The translations under genes and the position numbers were made by a program. DNA of 64,000 bases. Source: Cocleimonas sp. (GTDB lineage Bacteria; Pseudomonadota; Gammaproteobacteria; Thiotrichales; Thiotrichaceae). The notes beneath the pieces are model-generated. The model ran no database searches. It saw only the letters and a program-made list of their open reading frames with translations, and had not been told where the DNA came from. Shown one piece after another: positions 1 through 8,828 of the stretch (the first letter of the stretch is position 1; every line of letters starts with the position of its first letter). The stretch spans positions 49,154 to 113,153 of the forward strand of contig JAKIUW010000005.1 of assembly GCA_021647365.1 (NCBI GenBank), written 5' to 3'.

Positions 1-15
1 AGAGAGGAAACATTC

Positions 16-804
16 GTGAAAACATTAATATTAACATTAGCAGCAAAGAGTAGGGCGATATTGGCGCTCGTATCAATATCACTTCTTAGTGCTTGTTCGA
101 GCTTATCACCTCAACCACCAACAGCGGCTGAGACAGCAATGGCGGCAAGGTCAGTTGCAGTGCTCAATCAAGCCCCTGTAGGCGCTGTACCGCAATATGC
201 GGTAAATGATGCGCGAGTAGCTACTAAGATTGCTTATCGACCTGCTATATCGGCAACTATTTCACCACAAGACACACTGGATATTAACGTCTTTAAAGTG
301 GCGGATTTGTCGGCAAAAGCACTTAAAGTGGAATCAAACGGCGCTATTTCCCTACCTTTAATAGGTTCTGTACGAGTAGCAGGTTTGAGTATTGGGCAAG
401 CAGAGCAACTTATCACGCAAAAGCTTTCGCAATATATGCAAGCACCTAAAGTTAGCGTTGTTCGCACCGATACAGCGGTATCAAAAAGAGTGACAGTAGA
501 AGGTGAAGTAAGAACACCTGGTGTTTTCCCCATAAAAGGAAACTTGAGCTTTTTACAAGCTATCGCGATGGCACAGGGTTTAACAGACCTTGCAGACTCT
601 CGAAGTGTTTTGTTCTTTCGTGACGGTCAACAACATGCGGTAAGTTTAGACTTAGTACGAACGGGGAGAATCGCTGACCCAATATTGCGCGGTGACGATC
701 GAATTGTCGTACTGAAAGATAATGCAAAAGTGAGAGAGAAGAAAGTCATTGATTACCTTCCTGCGGTCATCGCACCCCTCTCGTTATTCGGTGTCGGAGG
801 CTAG
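16..804 (+). CDS. Wza-type polysaccharide export outer-membrane lipoprotein
   Basis: Probable outer-membrane channel component for capsule or exopolysaccharide export. The 262-residue product has a lipoprotein signal ending in LLSAC with the lipidated Cys at about 27. A Poly_export domain follows at about 78-150 (from ISPQDTLDINVF), then one SLBB-type domain at about 155-225 (VEGEVRTPGVFPIKG). The start is GTG at 16, chosen because AGAGGAAA lies just upstream. Only one SLBB repeat is seen, and the protein is shorter than E. coli Wza (about 380 residues), as is common for minimal exporters. Partner genes such as a Wzc-like kinase would lie to the left of the window. A hairpin terminator follows. 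The family call is firm; the exported polymer is unknown. Confidence 0.88.
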   Translation: MKTLILTLAAKSRAILALVSISLLSACSSLSPQPPTAAETAMAARSVAVLNQAPVGAVPQYAVNDARVATKIAYRPAISATISPQDTLDINVFKVADLSAKALKVESNGAISLPLIGSVRVAGLSIGQAEQLITQKLSQYMQAPKVSVVRTDTAVSKRVTVEGEVRTPGVFPIKGNLSFLQAIAMAQGLTDLADSRSVLFFRDGQQHAVSLDLVRTGRIADPILRGDDRIVVLKDNAKVREKKVIDYLPAVIAPLSLFGVGG

Positions 805-831
805 AGTACTTAGATACTGCTAATATTTAAT

Positions 832-861
832 AAAAGAGCCGATAATTTATCGGCTCTTTTT
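832..861 (+). terminator. Rho-independent terminator after export lipoprotein
   Basis: The stem AAAAGAGCCGATA pairs with TATCGGCTCTTTT around a 3-nt loop and runs into T residues. It lies about 30 bp after the stop at 804. Confidence 0.85.
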
Positions 862-882
862 GTATGAGAATAGTGAATATAA

Positions 883-948
883 GAAGCACACCCCCCCACT
901 TTTACATGATGTTTATAAACATGCTGTAAAAGTGGGGGGGTGTGCTTC
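883..948. repeat. C7 repeat, inverted pair (hairpin)
   Basis: The left arm is GAAGCACA-C7-ACTTTTACATGATG. The right arm is the inverse, with an inner palindromic GTTTATAAAC loop. The outer GAAG/CTTC flanks also pair. It lies between two convergent genes, ending 7 bp from the stop of the MFS gene at 956. Confidence 0.95.
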
Positions 949-955
949 TATTTAT

Positions 956-2314
956 TTATTCTTGTCCCATTGAAAAGCTTTCAAGTTGTTTGGTATCCAA
1001 CACAAGCTTATCAATCTTCAAATACGCAATGCCTTCTTCCGCAGAGATAGCGACTTGCTTCACGCCTTTAATAGCAAGCAACTGTTGTGTAGTTTTTTCA
1101 AAATCAGATAGCCATTCATCTTTTAATTTTAGTATTTGGCTTTTGTAAAAATCAGGTTTTGGCAAACTAAACGCGACGATCAATAATAATGCCGACATAA
1201 TTGCGCCAAAGATAAATACGCCTGAAGTTCCCCATTGTTGAAGCACTAATCCACCGACGGCACCACCCACAAAAATACCGAAGAACTGTGAAGTTGAATA
1301 CACTCCCATCGCTGTGCCTTTATTATTTACATTCGAGTATTTGGCAACTAATGATGGTTGTACAGCTTCTAAAAAGTTGAATCCAATAAAGAAGAGTAGA
1401 AAGGCAAACATCAGTGGATAAAAACTGAATTGGCTGATGCCCAGCAAGCCTTGTGATAACAATAGCAAGACCACAGCAATAATAAATACGCTTTTAATCT
1501 TACGATACTTCTCGGCAATAATAATCATCGGCAATGAAAAAATGATTGATACTGCTAAAACGGGCAGGTAAATCTTCCAGTGGTCGGTGCTATCAAGATG
1601 CAGTTGATCTCTAAAAATTAGAGGCAATACGCTAAAATTAGCTGTCATTAAAAGGTGTAGTAAGAACACACTAGCATTCATTCTCAATAAGGTACCTTCC
1701 TTGAGAACAGGTCTTATACAAGCCCCAATAATGCCTGCATCGCGATGTATTTTGGTTTGTTTGGGGGTAGGGACGGTGAATGTGATTAGCAATATTCCAA
1801 TCACAGCAAGTAGTGCTGTTGTCCAAAAAACCCCAGAAAGCCCCGACCATTGACTAATGAGTGGCCCAAGAACCATAGCCACGGCAAAGGCAATTCCAAT
1901 GCTCATACCAATAGCTGCCATAACTTTTGCGCGATGGTCCTCACGGCTTAAGTCAGCAGCCAAAGCCATTGTGGTTGCAGCGATAGCGCCACTGCCTTGA
2001 ATAGCTCGCCCGATAATAATGATGTAAATATTATCTGATAACGCGGCGATAACACTGCCTAATGCAAAAACTAATAACCCCCCGATAATGACAGGTTTAC
2101 GCCCGATTTTATCGGAAAGTAAACCAAGTGGAATCTGGAATACCGCTTGGGTTAAGCCGTATATGCCAATGGCTAAGCCGATTAAAAAAGGTGTTGCGTT
2201 ATTTAGCTCTTTGGCAAATAACGGCAGAATGGGGAGAATCATGAATAGTCCAAGCATGCGCACAGCAAATACTGCGGCCAGAGAGGCGGCTGTTCGTTTT
2301 TCTAAACTATTCAT
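956..2314 (-). CDS. yajR: MFS efflux-type transporter, YajR-like with C-terminal cytoplasmic domain
   Basis: Major facilitator superfamily carrier of 452 residues, about the length of E. coli YajR (454). There are twelve hydrophobic segments. The MFS motif A-like loop GLLSDKIGRKPVI lies between TM2 and TM3 at about 64-76. After the last TM, a soluble tail of about 65 residues (from about 390; WLSDFEKTTQQLL, then VKQVAISAEEGIAYLKID) fits the small ferredoxin-like YAM domain of YajR. It is divergent from uvrA, and ssb is close by. An uvrA/MFS/ssb grouping is known in other gammaproteobacteria such as Pseudomonas. The substrate is unknown. The ribosome binding site is weak. Family certain, YajR orthology likely. 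Confidence 0.85.
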   Translation of the reverse strand: MNSLEKRTAASLAAVFAVRMLGLFMILPILPLFAKELNNATPFLIGLAIGIYGLTQAVFQIPLGLLSDKIGRKPVIIGGLLVFALGSVIAALSDNIYIIIIGRAIQGSGAIAATTMALAADLSREDHRAKVMAAIGMSIGIAFAVAMVLGPLISQWSGLSGVFWTTALLAVIGILLITFTVPTPKQTKIHRDAGIIGACIRPVLKEGTLLRMNASVFLLHLLMTANFSVLPLIFRDQLHLDSTDHWKIYLPVLAVSIIFSLPMIIIAEKYRKIKSVFIIAVVLLLLSQGLLGISQFSFYPLMFAFLLFFIGFNFLEAVQPSLVAKYSNVNNKGTAMGVYSTSQFFGIFVGGAVGGLVLQQWGTSGVFIFGAIMSALLLIVAFSLPKPDFYKSQILKLKDEWLSDFEKTTQQLLAIKGVKQVAISAEEGIAYLKIDKLVLDTKQLESFSMGQE

Positions 2315-2409
2315 AAATATAAACGTTGCACTTTCTAGATTAAGACAGCGATAATATCAGATTCCCCCAATGTTAAAATTGATTTCTGGCAATACGAGTT
2401 TCAACATAA

Positions 2410-5238
2410 ATGAATAAAATATCCCTACGCGGTGCGCGCACCCACAACCTCAAAAATATTGATTTAGATTTACCTCGCGATAAGCTGATTGTGATTACAG
2501 GTTTATCAGGCTCGGGTAAATCATCATTAGCGTTTGATACAATATTTGCAGAAGGTCAGCGCCGTTATGTGGAGTCGCTATCAGCGTATGCTCGCCAGTT
2601 TTTATCGGTGATGGAAAAGCCCGATTTAGACCATATTGAAGGCTTATCTCCTGCTATTTCTATCGAGCAAAAAACCACCTCGCATAATCCACGTTCAACC
2701 GTGGGAACAATCACCGAAATATACGATTACTTACGTTTGTTATATGCGCGAGCAGGCGAACCACGCTGCCCTGAACATGGTACAGAGCTAAATGCACAAA
2801 CGGTTAGCGAGATGGTTGATCAGATCATGGCACTGCCAAAAGACAGTAAGCTGATGATGCTTGCACCTGTGGTGCGTGATCGTAAGGGTGAGCATGTTCA
2901 GTTATTTGAAGAGCTTAAAAGCCAAGGTTTTTTACGAGTACGCATCGACAAGGTTGTTTATGATTTGGATGATGTGCCCAAGCTAGAGCTACGCATTAAA
3001 CACACGGTTGAAGTGGTGGTCGATCGTTTTAAAATCCGCCCTGATTTAGAGCTACGCTTGGCAGAATCATTAGAAACTACACTGCGCCTTGCCGATGGTT
3101 TGGCTGTAATTGCACCTATGGAAGCAGATGCAAAAGCGAGTGATGAAATTCTATTTTCAGCTAACTACGCTTGTAATCTCTGCGGCTATTCACTGCAAGA
3201 ATTAGAACCACGTTTATTCTCATTCAACAGCCCATCGGGTGCGTGTCCGACTTGCGATGGTTTGGGTGTAGAACAGATTTTCGATGTCGATCAAGTGGTG
3301 ACTAAACCTCAGTCGAGCCTCACAGATGGCGCAATACGAGGCTGGGATAAGCGTAACCATTATTATTTTCACATGATTACATCCTTAGCTGATCACTATG
3401 ATTTTGATGTGGAAACACCTTATCAAGACTTGCCTAAAAAAATCCAAAAGATACTTTTATACGGCAGTGGTAGAACCAAAATACATTTCACCTATGAAGG
3501 AAGAAAAGGGCAGACCTTTAATCGTACTCATGCTTTTGAGGGGATTATTCATAACTTAGAACGCCGTTATAAAGAGACAGATTCAAATTCTGTGCGCGAA
3601 GAGATGATTAAATATATGTCGGTACAACAATGTGGTGAGTGTGATGGTTTACGCCTAAAAGAATCTGCACGCCATGTTTTCATTACGGAGAAAAATCTGC
3701 CTAGTATTACCGATATGGCAATCGGTGAAAGTTTCCAATTTTTTAATGATATTAAATTAGAAGGTAAGCAAGAAAAAATTGCCGAAAAAATAATCAAAGA
3801 AATCAAATTGCGTTTAGAGTTTTTGGTAAACGTAGGCTTGGATTATTTAACCCTGAGCCGAAGCTCTGAAACTTTATCGGGCGGAGAAGCACAGCGCATA
3901 CGTTTGGCCTCACAAATAGGGGCAGGTTTAGTAGGCGTGATGTATGTATTAGATGAGCCTTCAATTGGTTTACATCAACGCGACAACGAACGCCTACTCA
4001 AAACACTTAAACACCTGCGAGATTTGGGCAACACCGTGATTGTGGTTGAGCATGATGAAGATGCCATTCGCGAGGCTGATTACGTGGTTGATATTGGTCC
4101 TGGAGCAGGGGAGCATGGCGGTGAGATTATCGCGCAAGGCAAGCTCAAAGATATTCTAAAAGTAAAGGAATCACTCACAGGGCAGTTCTTATCAGGCGTG
4201 CGTAAAATTGAAGTGCCGAAAAAGCGTACTAAGTTTGATAAGAAAAAAATGCTACGTTTGGTGGGTGCAACAGGTAATAACTTGCAATCAGTCACAGCAG
4301 AAATTCCTGTGGGAGTAATGACCTGTATTACTGGCGTTTCTGGTTCTGGTAAGTCTACTCTTATTAACAGCACGCTTTATCCCAATATCGCACACTTTTT
4401 ACATAATAGCGCGGTTAAAAGATCACCCGTTGAAAAGATCGAAGGGCTAGAGCACTTTGATAAAGTGGTCGATGTTAACCAAAGCCCAATAGGGCGCACA
4501 CCGCGTTCAAATCCTGCTACTTACACAGGTGTATTCACTCCAATTCGTGAATTATTTGCAGCGACTAAAGAAGCACGATCACGCGGTTACTTACCTGGTC
4601 GGTTTAGCTTTAACGTCAAAGGTGGACGCTGCGAAGCCTGCCGTGGTGATGGGTTAATCAAGGTTGAAATGCACTTTTTGCCCGATGTTTATGTCACTTG
4701 TGATGTTTGCGATGGTAAACGTTATAACCGCGAAACCTTGGATGTAAACTTCAAAGGAAAGAATATTTACGAAGTTTTGCAAATGACGGTAGAAGAAGGT
4801 TTAGAATTTTTCAAGGCAATTCCAGGCATCAAAGTAAAATTGCAAACGCTGGTCGATGTAGGCTTGTCGTATATCACGCTAGGGCAAAATGCCACGACCA
4901 TTTCAGGTGGTGAAGCACAACGTGTAAAGCTTGCCAAAGAGCTATCCAAACGTAGCACGGGTAAAACCATTTATATTTTGGATGAGCCGACCACAGGTTT
5001 GCATTTTCATGATGTTGATGTGTTGCTTCAAGTGCTACATCGACTACGTGATGAGGGCAATACCATTATTGTGATTGAGCATAATCTCGACGTTATTAAG
5101 ACTGCTGATTGGATTATTGATCTTGGTCCAGAAGGCGGTAGTGGCGGTGGAAAGGTTATTGCAACAGGCACACCAGAAGATGTGGTGAAGGTGAAAGGCT
5201 CATTTACGGGGCAATATTTAAAGCCGTTGCTTAATTAA
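2410..5238 (+). CDS. uvrA: Excinuclease ABC subunit A
   Basis: DNA damage sensor ATPase of nucleotide excision repair, which loads UvrB on lesions. The 942-residue length matches the family (E. coli 940). Two ABC modules are visible. The first has Walker A GLSGSGKS at 31-38, a zinc finger CNLC...CPTC at about 253-280, signature LSGGEAQR near 489 and Walker B VLDEPSIGL near 515. The second has Walker A GVSGSGKST near 642, a zinc finger CEAC...CDVC near 740, signature ISGGEAQR near 830 and Walker B ILDEPTTGL after it. Nothing is missing or interrupted. It is divergent from the MFS gene with a 95-bp gap; no clear Shine-Dalgarno or LexA box was recognised. Confidence 0.98.
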   Translation: MNKISLRGARTHNLKNIDLDLPRDKLIVITGLSGSGKSSLAFDTIFAEGQRRYVESLSAYARQFLSVMEKPDLDHIEGLSPAISIEQKTTSHNPRSTVGTITEIYDYLRLLYARAGEPRCPEHGTELNAQTVSEMVDQIMALPKDSKLMMLAPVVRDRKGEHVQLFEELKSQGFLRVRIDKVVYDLDDVPKLELRIKHTVEVVVDRFKIRPDLELRLAESLETTLRLADGLAVIAPMEADAKASDEILFSANYACNLCGYSLQELEPRLFSFNSPSGACPTCDGLGVEQIFDVDQVVTKPQSSLTDGAIRGWDKRNHYYFHMITSLADHYDFDVETPYQDLPKKIQKILLYGSGRTKIHFTYEGRKGQTFNRTHAFEGIIHNLERRYKETDSNSVREEMIKYMSVQQCGECDGLRLKESARHVFITEKNLPSITDMAIGESFQFFNDIKLEGKQEKIAEKIIKEIKLRLEFLVNVGLDYLTLSRSSETLSGGEAQRIRLASQIGAGLVGVMYVLDEPSIGLHQRDNERLLKTLKHLRDLGNTVIVVEHDEDAIREADYVVDIGPGAGEHGGEIIAQGKLKDILKVKESLTGQFLSGVRKIEVPKKRTKFDKKKMLRLVGATGNNLQSVTAEIPVGVMTCITGVSGSGKSTLINSTLYPNIAHFLHNSAVKRSPVEKIEGLEHFDKVVDVNQSPIGRTPRSNPATYTGVFTPIRELFAATKEARSRGYLPGRFSFNVKGGRCEACRGDGLIKVEMHFLPDVYVTCDVCDGKRYNRETLDVNFKGKNIYEVLQMTVEEGLEFFKAIPGIKVKLQTLVDVGLSYITLGQNATTISGGEAQRVKLAKELSKRSTGKTIYILDEPTTGLHFHDVDVLLQVLHRLRDEGNTIIVIEHNLDVIKTADWIIDLGPEGGSGGGKVIATGTPEDVVKVKGSFTGQYLKPLLN

Positions 5239-5244
5239 TGTAAC

Positions 5245-5272
5245 TTGCGTTATTCACAAAATGAACTATGTT
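5245..5272 (+). promoter_or_regulatory. Possible sigma-70 promoter for tpx
   Basis: TTGCGT (5245-5250) and TATGTT (5267-5272) with a 16-bp spacer, about 35 bp upstream of the tpx start. Pattern match only. Confidence 0.3.
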
Positions 5273-5305
5273 CTAACCAACAACTAAAATCGAAGGAGAA
5301 TAAAA

Positions 5306-5803
5306 ATGGCATCAATTACATTACACGGTGACGCGATCAACACCAACGGAGAATTACCCGCTGTGGGTAGTGCCGCACCTGATTTTACACTAACAACAGG
5401 CGAGTTAGCTGATGTTAGTTTGGCGGATTTTGCAGGCAAGAAGAAATTATTAAGTATCGTACCCAGCCTCGATACAGGCGTTTGTGCAATCTCGACAAAA
5501 AAGTTTAATGAGTCTGTTGATAAACACGATGACACTGTATTCCTTACAATTTCGGCGGACTTACCTTTTGCACAGGGTCGTTTTTGTGAAGCTGAAAATG
5601 TAGATAAAATCAAAACACTTTCAACCATGCGTTCAGTATCATTTGCAGAAGATTACGGAATCAAAATTGTCGATGGTCCACTTGCAGGTATCACGGGTCG
5701 TGCGGTCGTTGTTCTTGATGAGGATAACAAAGTGCTTTATACAGAGCTTGTACCAGAGATAGCTCAAGAGCCAGATTATGATAAGGCTTTAGCTGCTTTA
5801 TAG
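5306..5803 (+). CDS. tpx: Thiol peroxidase (atypical 2-Cys peroxiredoxin)
   Basis: Reduces hydrogen and alkyl peroxides using thioredoxin. The 165-residue length is close to E. coli Tpx (168). The peroxidatic Cys is at 60 in PSLDTGVCA and the resolving Cys at 94 in GRFCEAENV, the spacing typical of Tpx. The family N-terminus (ITLHGDAI) is present. A strong AAGGAG site sits about 10 bp before the ATG. It lies between uvrA and ssb as a single gene with its own leader. A C7 hairpin begins 13 bp after the stop and may act as its transcript end, because no other terminator is seen. Confidence 0.97.
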   Translation: MASITLHGDAINTNGELPAVGSAAPDFTLTTGELADVSLADFAGKKKLLSIVPSLDTGVCAISTKKFNESVDKHDDTVFLTISADLPFAQGRFCEAENVDKIKTLSTMRSVSFAEDYGIKIVDGPLAGITGRAVVVLDEDNKVLYTELVPEIAQEPDYDKALAAL

Positions 5804-5816
5804 GCTGTATGGTATC

Positions 5817-5883
5817 AAAGCACACCCCCCCACTTTTACATGGCTATTAATAACAGCCATGTAAAAGTGGGGGGGTGTGCTTT
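5817..5883. repeat. C7 repeat, inverted pair (hairpin)
   Basis: Perfect pair with arms AAAGCACA-C7-ACTTTTACATGGCT and its inverse. The inner GGCT/AGCC replaces the usual GATG/CATC on both sides, so the arms covary. It lies 13 bp after the tpx stop. Confidence 0.95.
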
Positions 5884-6011
5884 TAATTACTTTCAAGTAG
5901 AATACGAGTGGATTTTATAAAGTTACTTTTATAAAATTAAGATTAGATTATTATTTTGCCCGCTTAGAGAAAAGACAGGGTATAAACAAACTTAAGAAAA
6001 GGATAAGAGAA

Positions 6012-6524
6012 ATGGCAAGTATTAATAAAGTTATATTGGTCGGCAATCTAGGACAAGATCCCGAAGTAAAGTATATGCCGAGCGGCGGCGCAGTAACCAA
6101 TATTAGCATTGCAACAACTGACTCATGGAAAGACAAATCAACGGGCGAGAAAAAAGAAAATACCGAATGGCATCGCGTAGTATTTTTTAATCGTCTTGCT
6201 GAAATCGTGGGCGAATACCTACGTAAAGGTTCACAGGTTTACATCGAAGGAAACCTAAGAACACGTAAATGGCAAGATCAGAGCGGGGCAGATAGATACT
6301 CAACCGAAATAGTCGCACGTGAAATGCAAATGCTAGGCGGTAGAGCTGGTGGAAGCAGTGATTTTGCACCTTCTCAACAACCCCAGCAAGGTCAACAACA
6401 AGGCGGCAGCGCACCACAACAACAAAGCGGAGGTGCCCCACAGCAATCAGCGCCTCAGCAAGCACCACAACAAAGTGCACCACCGCAGAATTTTGATAAC
6501 TTTGATGATGATATTCCGTTTTAA
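6012..6524 (+). CDS. ssb: Single-stranded DNA-binding protein
   Basis: Binds ssDNA during replication, recombination and repair. It has 170 residues, with an OB fold at about 1-110 beginning MASINKVILVGNLGQDPE. A disordered Q/G/P-rich linker covers about 120-158. The conserved acidic tip DDDIPF at the C-terminus recruits partner proteins. The start is supported by AAGGATAAG just upstream. The last codons and stop form one arm of a perfect 28-bp inverted repeat (6501-6557), described separately. Placement near uvrA and an MFS gene is common in gammaproteobacteria. Confidence 0.97.
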   Translation: MASINKVILVGNLGQDPEVKYMPSGGAVTNISIATTDSWKDKSTGEKKENTEWHRVVFFNRLAEIVGEYLRKGSQVYIEGNLRTRKWQDQSGADRYSTEIVAREMQMLGGRAGGSSDFAPSQQPQQGQQQGGSAPQQQSGGAPQQSAPQQAPQQSAPPQNFDNFDDDIPF

Positions 6525-6557
6525 AGGTTACCTTTAAAACGGAATATCATCATCAAA
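6501..6557. repeat. Perfect 28-bp inverted repeat over the 3' end of ssb
   Basis: Bases 6501-6528, covering the codons of the ssb acidic tip, its stop and 4 bp beyond, are exactly repeated in inverse at 6530-6557 with one base between. The transcript would end in a very long hairpin that includes coding bases. Confidence 0.95.
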
Positions 6558-6570
6558 ATAGTCACGACGA

Positions 6571-6597
6571 AAGCCAGTATTTAATACTGGTTTTTTT
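6571..6597 (+). terminator. Rho-independent terminator after ssb
   Basis: The stem CCAGTATT/AATACTGG has a minimal loop and is followed by seven T residues. It is immediately downstream of the ssb palindrome. Confidence 0.8.
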
Positions 6598-6601
6598 GTG
6601 C

Positions 6602-6626
6602 CGTGTAAAAGTGAGGGGGTGTGCTT
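6602..6626 (+). repeat. C7 repeat, single arm, variant
   Basis: GTGTAAAAGTGAGGGGGTGTGCTT: inverse orientation, with the G run interrupted by A. It lies just beyond the ssb terminator. Confidence 0.85.
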
Positions 6627-6689
6627 AAGCTTCTTCTTAATCATAGTATATTAAAATACAGAAATAAATTAAGGAGTCGCCAATCAATA

Positions 6690-6734
6690 ATGAAAGTTTT
6701 TACTATCAACTGTAGTGCTACACACAATGCTTGA
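6690..6734 (+). CDS. Possible leader ORF upstream of cardiolipin synthase
   Basis: A 14-codon frame (MKVFTINCSATHNA) is the only one in the leader with an AAGGAG site (6671-6676, 13 bp before its ATG). Its stop overlaps ATG 6727 of the synthase gene in another frame. It could be a translationally coupled leader peptide, or the original N-terminus separated by a frameshift. Coding status is unproven. Confidence 0.25.
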   Translation: MKVFTINCSATHNA

Positions 6735-7848
6735 TGCGTCTCCTCATTCGCCATTCCCCTATCGCGAAGGAAATAGTATTCGTTTCCTTGTTGATGGTGA
6801 ACAGTTCTACCCCACAATGCTCAAATCCATTCAGCAAGCACAAAAATATATTTTGATGGAAATGTATTTATTTGAGTCAGGTGAAATCACAGATAAATTT
6901 ATCGATATGTTTGTTGCGGCGGTTCAGCGTGGTGTGAGCGTGCAGTTACTAATTGATGCCTATGGTGGTTTAAGACTATCAAAGAAAGACCGAAGAAAAC
7001 TGGTTGATGCGGGTGTACAACTGGTTTTTTATAATCCTCTAATGTTTAAAAAGCTAAAGAAAAATCTATTTCGCACTCACCGAAAATATATGATTATAGA
7101 TGGGCTTAAAGCTTTTGTGGGAGGGGCAGGTGTTACCGACTCTTTCTATGGAAAAAATGCTTGGAGAGAGACGGTTGTAGAAGTGAAAGGAAGTGTCGTT
7201 GCTGATTGGCAAATGCTTTTTACTAAAAACTTCAATCACTGGTCAGATAATACTGTGCCAGAACTCATGATGGGAAGCATTGCTATTGGGGATGTATCTG
7301 CACGACTTGCTTATACTACAGGTGGCTCGCGCCTTGAAATTAAGAAGGTTTTGCTGAAAAAAATAGAGAATAGCAACGAATCAATTTGGTTAGCATCCGC
7401 ATATTTTATACCATCAAGAAAAACGAGAAAGGCACTGAGAAAAGCGGCCTCTAATGGTATAGATGTGAGGTTGCTTTTACCTGGAGAAATAACGGACCAT
7501 CCCGCAGTACGCTACGCAAGTAGGAGATACTACGCGCGTTTATTACGTTTTGGCGTACGCATTTTTGAATATCAAGGGCGTTTTACGCATACGAAAATGG
7601 TCTTGATTGATGATTGGTTAACCATTGGTTCAAGCAATATGGATCGTTGGAATTTTCGTTGGAACCTTGAAGCGAACCAAGAAATTGAGAATGAAAACAT
7701 TGCGAGTAAGGCACGTAAAATAATGCTTGATGACTTTTCTCATTGTCATGAAATTAAATATATTGACTGGATTAATCGTTCAAGAATACAACGCACAAAA
7801 GAGTGGTTGTGGGGAAAGTTGGACATATTCTTGACCAAATATATTTAG
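6715..7848 (+). CDS. Cardiolipin synthase-like phospholipase D family protein
   Basis: Probably joins phospholipids into cardiolipin at the inner membrane, or transfers a phosphatidyl group. Two HKD motifs define the PLD superfamily: HRKYMIID (H122, K124, D129) and HTKMVLIDD at about 291-299, followed by GSSNMD. At 377 residues with no N-terminal membrane segments it resembles ClsB/YbhO-type enzymes rather than ClsA (486 residues with two TMs). The start is unsettled. GTG 6715 opens the frame, ATG 6727 is the first ATG, and neither has a good ribosome site. The upstream leader ORF may matter for translation. Family certain, exact reaction inferred. Confidence 0.85.
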   Translation: MLHTMLDASPHSPFPYREGNSIRFLVDGEQFYPTMLKSIQQAQKYILMEMYLFESGEITDKFIDMFVAAVQRGVSVQLLIDAYGGLRLSKKDRRKLVDAGVQLVFYNPLMFKKLKKNLFRTHRKYMIIDGLKAFVGGAGVTDSFYGKNAWRETVVEVKGSVVADWQMLFTKNFNHWSDNTVPELMMGSIAIGDVSARLAYTTGGSRLEIKKVLLKKIENSNESIWLASAYFIPSRKTRKALRKAASNGIDVRLLLPGEITDHPAVRYASRRYYARLLRFGVRIFEYQGRFTHTKMVLIDDWLTIGSSNMDRWNFRWNLEANQEIENENIASKARKIMLDDFSHCHEIKYIDWINRSRIQRTKEWLWGKLDIFLTKYI

Positions 7849-7878
7849 AAGTATTTTGTTAGCATAAAATTGAAGTAC

Positions 7879-7909
7879 AAAAAAGCCAGCGTAAATAGCT
7901 GGCTTTTTT
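7879..7909. terminator. Bidirectional terminator
   Basis: AAAAAGCCAGC pairs with GCTGGCTTTTT around a 7-nt loop, with A and T runs on both sides. It lies between the convergent cardiolipin synthase and SH3 genes. Confidence 0.85.
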
Positions 7910-7930
7910 GTTATGAAGAGGTTGTGAAAG

Positions 7931-8809
7931 TCAGTGCGAAACAGTCTCACAACAACCTGAAAAGAAGTCACGGTTGATTGTCGCATTGACTTCATACATA
8001 TAATTGGTTCTTGATAATCCGGTGCTACAAGCATCGGTTTTCTCAAGGTTTACATCAACAATATTACGACCTTTGTTGCCACCAATATTCATGCGTATTT
8101 CGTTAGAACTTGCCCACTCGTGGTAATTGATAGGGACATTGAATGATTGACCACCCTTAAAGTTCACCTGCATTTTTTTATCGGCCACATTCATTTTAAT
8201 ACTCCAAGGTCGAGGAGAACTACCGATACAACGGAGCACTTTATTGCTAGTGCTTGGTCTTCTGTTAGGAGAGTAAGTCGTTTTTACTTCTCTTGCAGCG
8301 AGTTGGGTCGGTTGATAATAACGATTTTCCGTTGGCATTTGTGGCATTCTCTGAGGTGTTTCTTGTGATAATGCTTTGGGAACTGTTGCTTTTTTGGTGA
8401 TGGTTTGTGATTTGGCCTGAGCGACAGATCGTGTCACGCCTTTAGTGATATTCCGAGAACCGCTGGATACCGCAACAACGGTTGTATTTAATGCAGGTAA
8501 CGCGCCTGTCTTTTTAAGGTAGCGAGCATTCACCCAGCCTTTATTATTCTGCCACGTTACTTCAATCCATTTGGATTTCTTTAGGCTCTTCTTTTTTCCT
8601 GTTGCCACAAGGTCAACTGCATTGTAAGGCAGAGAAACTTTAACCCTCGATTTTGGACTTGGCCATGCACGCAGGCGTAATTTATTTTTTACCGAGACTT
8701 TGGTTACTTTGAATATCTTTACGTTTGATTTGGCGTAAGCCATTGAAATTGTTAAATCAATTGTGATTAATGCCAGCACAATGAATGCTGATAACGTGAT
8801 CCGTTTCAT
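7931..8809 (-). CDS. Exported SH3-domain protein of unknown function
   Basis: 292 residues with a signal peptide (about 1-26). A bacterial SH3 domain follows at about 30-102 (NKLRLRAWPSPKSRVKVSLP, then WIEVTWQNNKGWVNARYL), a fold that often binds peptidoglycan. A low-complexity Ser/Thr/Lys linker leads to a C-terminal domain from about 193 (CIGSSPRPWSIKMNV) with four Cys, two adjacent (GCC) near the end; these could form disulfides in the periplasm. No catalytic motif is seen. The start is supported by AAGGGGAAA. A perfect palindrome lies just upstream (8829-8852). It is probably periplasmic and envelope-related; no specific role can be assigned. Confidence 0.75.
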   Translation of the reverse strand: MKRITLSAFIVLALITIDLTISMAYAKSNVKIFKVTKVSVKNKLRLRAWPSPKSRVKVSLPYNAVDLVATGKKKSLKKSKWIEVTWQNNKGWVNARYLKKTGALPALNTTVVAVSSGSRNITKGVTRSVAQAKSQTITKKATVPKALSQETPQRMPQMPTENRYYQPTQLAAREVKTTYSPNRRPSTSNKVLRCIGSSPRPWSIKMNVADKKMQVNFKGGQSFNVPINYHEWASSNEIRMNIGGNKGRNIVDVNLEKTDACSTGLSRTNYMYEVNATINRDFFSGCCETVSH

Positions 8810-8828
8810 GATTATTTCCCCTTTTTTA

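Noticed and set aside
891..940. G-quadruplex formation by the G7 runs
   Set aside because: Each arm has only one G run; four runs in close range are needed and are not present on one strand.
883..948. Firm claim that C7 copies are DNA-uptake sequences
   Set aside because: Inverted pairs at gene ends and copies within genes fit uptake signals, but the motif is longer than known ones and no competence genes are in view. Kept only as a hypothesis.
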